Below, piece after piece: positions 20,688-21,693 of a stretch of 21,693 nt of DNA. This DNA comes from Bacillota bacterium (GTDB lineage Bacteria > Bacillota > Clostridia > Lachnospirales > Lachnospiraceae): assembly GCA_023424995.1 (NCBI GenBank), contig JAFADH010000063.1:1-21693 (forward strand), read 5' to 3'. The position numbers were made by a program, and so were the translations under genes. The notes under the pieces are model-generated. The model had not been told where the DNA came from. It saw only the letters and a list, made by a program, of their open reading frames with translations, and ran no database searches. Position 1 is the stretch's first letter; every line of letters begins with the position of its first letter.

Positions 20688-20716
20688 ATTTTATCATTAT
20701 TATTATGGATAGTCAA
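20688..20716 (-). promoter_or_regulatory. Sigma-A promoter of the microcompartment operon
   Basis: Minus strand: TTGACT (20716-20711), 17 bp, TAAAAT (20693-20688). Predicted start near 20681, about 50 bases before the aldolase ATG. The -35 begins 8 bases from the stop of the PHP phosphatase gene, so the operon can be driven independently of that gene. No clear catabolite-repression (cre) site is seen. Confidence 0.75.
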
Positions 20717-20723
20717 TAGCTAT

Positions 20724-21476
20724 TCATAATGTTTCTTTAATTTTGTTTTTCTTTGTTCTTATGGTTTTTATCCATTGCTGAAACATCTCCGCATCATAAT
20801 TCAGGATCAGATCATCCGGAAAATCTATTGCTTTTAACAGCTTTAATGCTTCTTCAAAGCAGCCGATCCGTTCTCTTCCGTGACTGTCACTGGTAAGAAC
20901 AATGGGATAGCCGTATTCTTTGCACAGCCGGAGATAGGCCATATCATTCCTTCTGGTATCCCCTCGGTATCCGTCCGGCCTGAGGGATGCGTTATTCAGC
21001 TCCAAAAGCACATGATATCTCATGGCTTCCTCCACGATCCGCCGGTAATCCAGCGGATAAGCCGCATCGTCCGGATGCCCGATCATATGAATATGGGGAT
21101 TTCTGACCGCTGCAAGGACCGCTTCCGTATTCTCCGCGGCCGAACCGGGCTTAACCGTCTGGGGATGAAGGCTTGCAATATTAATATCCAGCTCCTGCAG
21201 CAGCTCTCCCGGCATATCAAGCCTTCCTTTATAATCCAATATATTAACCTCACATCCGTACATCATACGGACGCCGAAGCGCTGCCCGGGAGCATGGCGG
21301 ATATTGCGGAAATAAGAGCTTTTACAGGAATTCACGGTGGCAGGCCCATGTTCGGTAACAGCCAGCAGCTGCAAACCCCTGCTGCTTGCTTCCCTTGCCA
21401 TATCCGTTATGGTATCGGCTGTTCCGTGTCCGCTTGCAATGGAATGGGTATGAACATCCAGTTTGATCGAAAGCAT
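20724..21476 (-). CDS. PHP-domain phosphoesterase (YcdX-like)
   Basis: A 250-residue metal-dependent hydrolase of the PHP family, related to YcdX/histidinol-phosphatase-like enzymes. Metal-binding motifs in order: DVHTHS (His9, His11), His17 in SGHGTA, the TEHG motif (AVTEHG), GCEVNI, SLHPQ, IGHPDD and SDSHG near the C-terminus. The length is normal. Substrates of relatives are sugar or nucleotide phosphates, histidinol phosphate or DNA ends; none can be chosen here. The start ATG 21476 has CGGAGG 7 bases upstream, with its own promoter further up. It ends 91 bp before the aldolase, with no terminator between, so it may feed into the compartment operon. Confidence 0.88.
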   Translation of the reverse strand: MLSIKLDVHTHSIASGHGTADTITDMAREASSRGLQLLAVTEHGPATVNSCKSSYFRNIRHAPGQRFGVRMMYGCEVNILDYKGRLDMPGELLQELDINIASLHPQTVKPGSAAENTEAVLAAVRNPHIHMIGHPDDAAYPLDYRRIVEEAMRYHVLLELNNASLRPDGYRGDTRRNDMAYLRLCKEYGYPIVLTSDSHGRERIGCFEEALKLLKAIDFPDDLILNYDAEMFQQWIKTIRTKKNKIKETL

Positions 21477-21523
21477 TGTTTTCCTCCGATGCTTGTTTTA
21501 GTGTAATTATGTACACATACAGC

Positions 21524-21553
21524 ATTATACAACATCATCCCACATATATGCAA
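21524..21553 (-). promoter_or_regulatory. Sigma-A promoter of the PHP gene
   Basis: Minus strand: TTGCAT (21553-21548), 18 bp, TATAAT (21529-21524), start near 21517. The leader contains GTGTA-n6-TACAC (21501-21516), a possible operator of low certainty. Confidence 0.6.
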
Positions 21554-21563
21554 TATAATAAAT

Positions 21564-21604
21564 AAGCATAACCCTTCGGCTTAACGGAGGGTTATGCTTT
21601 TTTT
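21564..21604. terminator. Intrinsic terminator upstream of the PHP gene
   Basis: A stem AAGCATAACCC(U/T)UCG / CGGAGGGTTATGCTT of about 15 bp with one G-U pair and a 6-base loop. The T run is on the plus-strand side (eight T); the minus-strand side is only U/A-rich (UUAUUUAUUAU). It most likely separates this cluster from a gene beyond the right edge. From 21605 to the window end there is AT-rich sequence with two TTGACTTT copies and no gene. Confidence 0.75.
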
Positions 21605-21693
21605 CAGTCCATATATTAATAAAACATCTTCTTTCTATTCTTTTTTGACTTTCTTAATATATTTCTGTTGACTTTTACTTTTATTTTCTTTTT

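Noticed and set aside
1..21693. tRNA or rRNA genes, prophage, intact insertion sequence
   Set aside because: No cloverleaf, rRNA-like stretch, transposase or phage structural gene could be seen on either strand.

Overview
The window looks like chromosomal DNA of an anaerobic Firmicute of the Lachnospiraceae / Clostridium cluster XIVa type. The base composition is moderate, GGAGG ribosome binding sites precede most genes, A/T-rich sigma-A promoters are visible, and there is a c-di-AMP riboswitch. The right half is a bacterial microcompartment (BMC) operon whose gene order resembles, from memory, the fucose/rhamnose (GRM5-type) locus of Clostridium phytofermentans. Nearly every gene is on the minus strand, so transcription runs from right to left.

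Right half (about 21.5 to 11.1 kb): a PHP-domain phosphatase leads. A strong promoter (TTGACT-17-TAAAAT) follows, then the operon: class II fuculose/rhamnulose-phosphate aldolase, CoA-acylating aldehyde dehydrogenase, zinc alcohol dehydrogenase, three hexameric (BMC-H) shell genes, phosphotransacylase PduL, pentameric vertex protein (EutN/PduN), flavo-iron-sulfur protein PduS, trimeric shell protein PduT with Cys38, a DeoR-family regulator, and a GlcG/HbpS (PduO C-terminal) protein. The inferred pathway splits a deoxysugar phosphate to DHAP and lactaldehyde, handles aldehydes inside a shell, and recycles NAD+ and CoA there. Aldolase, AldDH, ADH and PduL each carry a short terminal amphipathic helix of the encapsulation-peptide kind. 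The glycyl radical diol dehydratase and its activase, the signature enzymes of such compartments, are not in the window.

Middle (about 11 to 5.8 kb): a GT4 glycosyltransferase with its own promoter; a small Gly/Cys-rich hydrophobic protein on the plus strand, facing it across a bidirectional terminator; a 12-unit 18-bp tandem repeat that looks like a decayed Glu-rich coding repeat; an ECF sigma factor with a membrane-anchored putative anti-sigma partner; and a DapB-like reductase preceded by a textbook promoter, c-di-AMP (ydaO-type) riboswitch and intrinsic terminator.

Left part (5.8 kb to 1): a MITE-like palindromic element, an OmpR-type response regulator and histidine kinase pair, a small decayed plus-strand gene, and a carbohydrate ABC transporter (lipoprotein, permease, and a second permease cut by the window edge).

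The points most worth a second look are the BMC-H gene with two well-supported translation starts, the c-di-AMP riboswitch on a DapB-like gene with an altered active site, the decayed 18-bp repeat, and the compartment operon lacking its signature enzyme.
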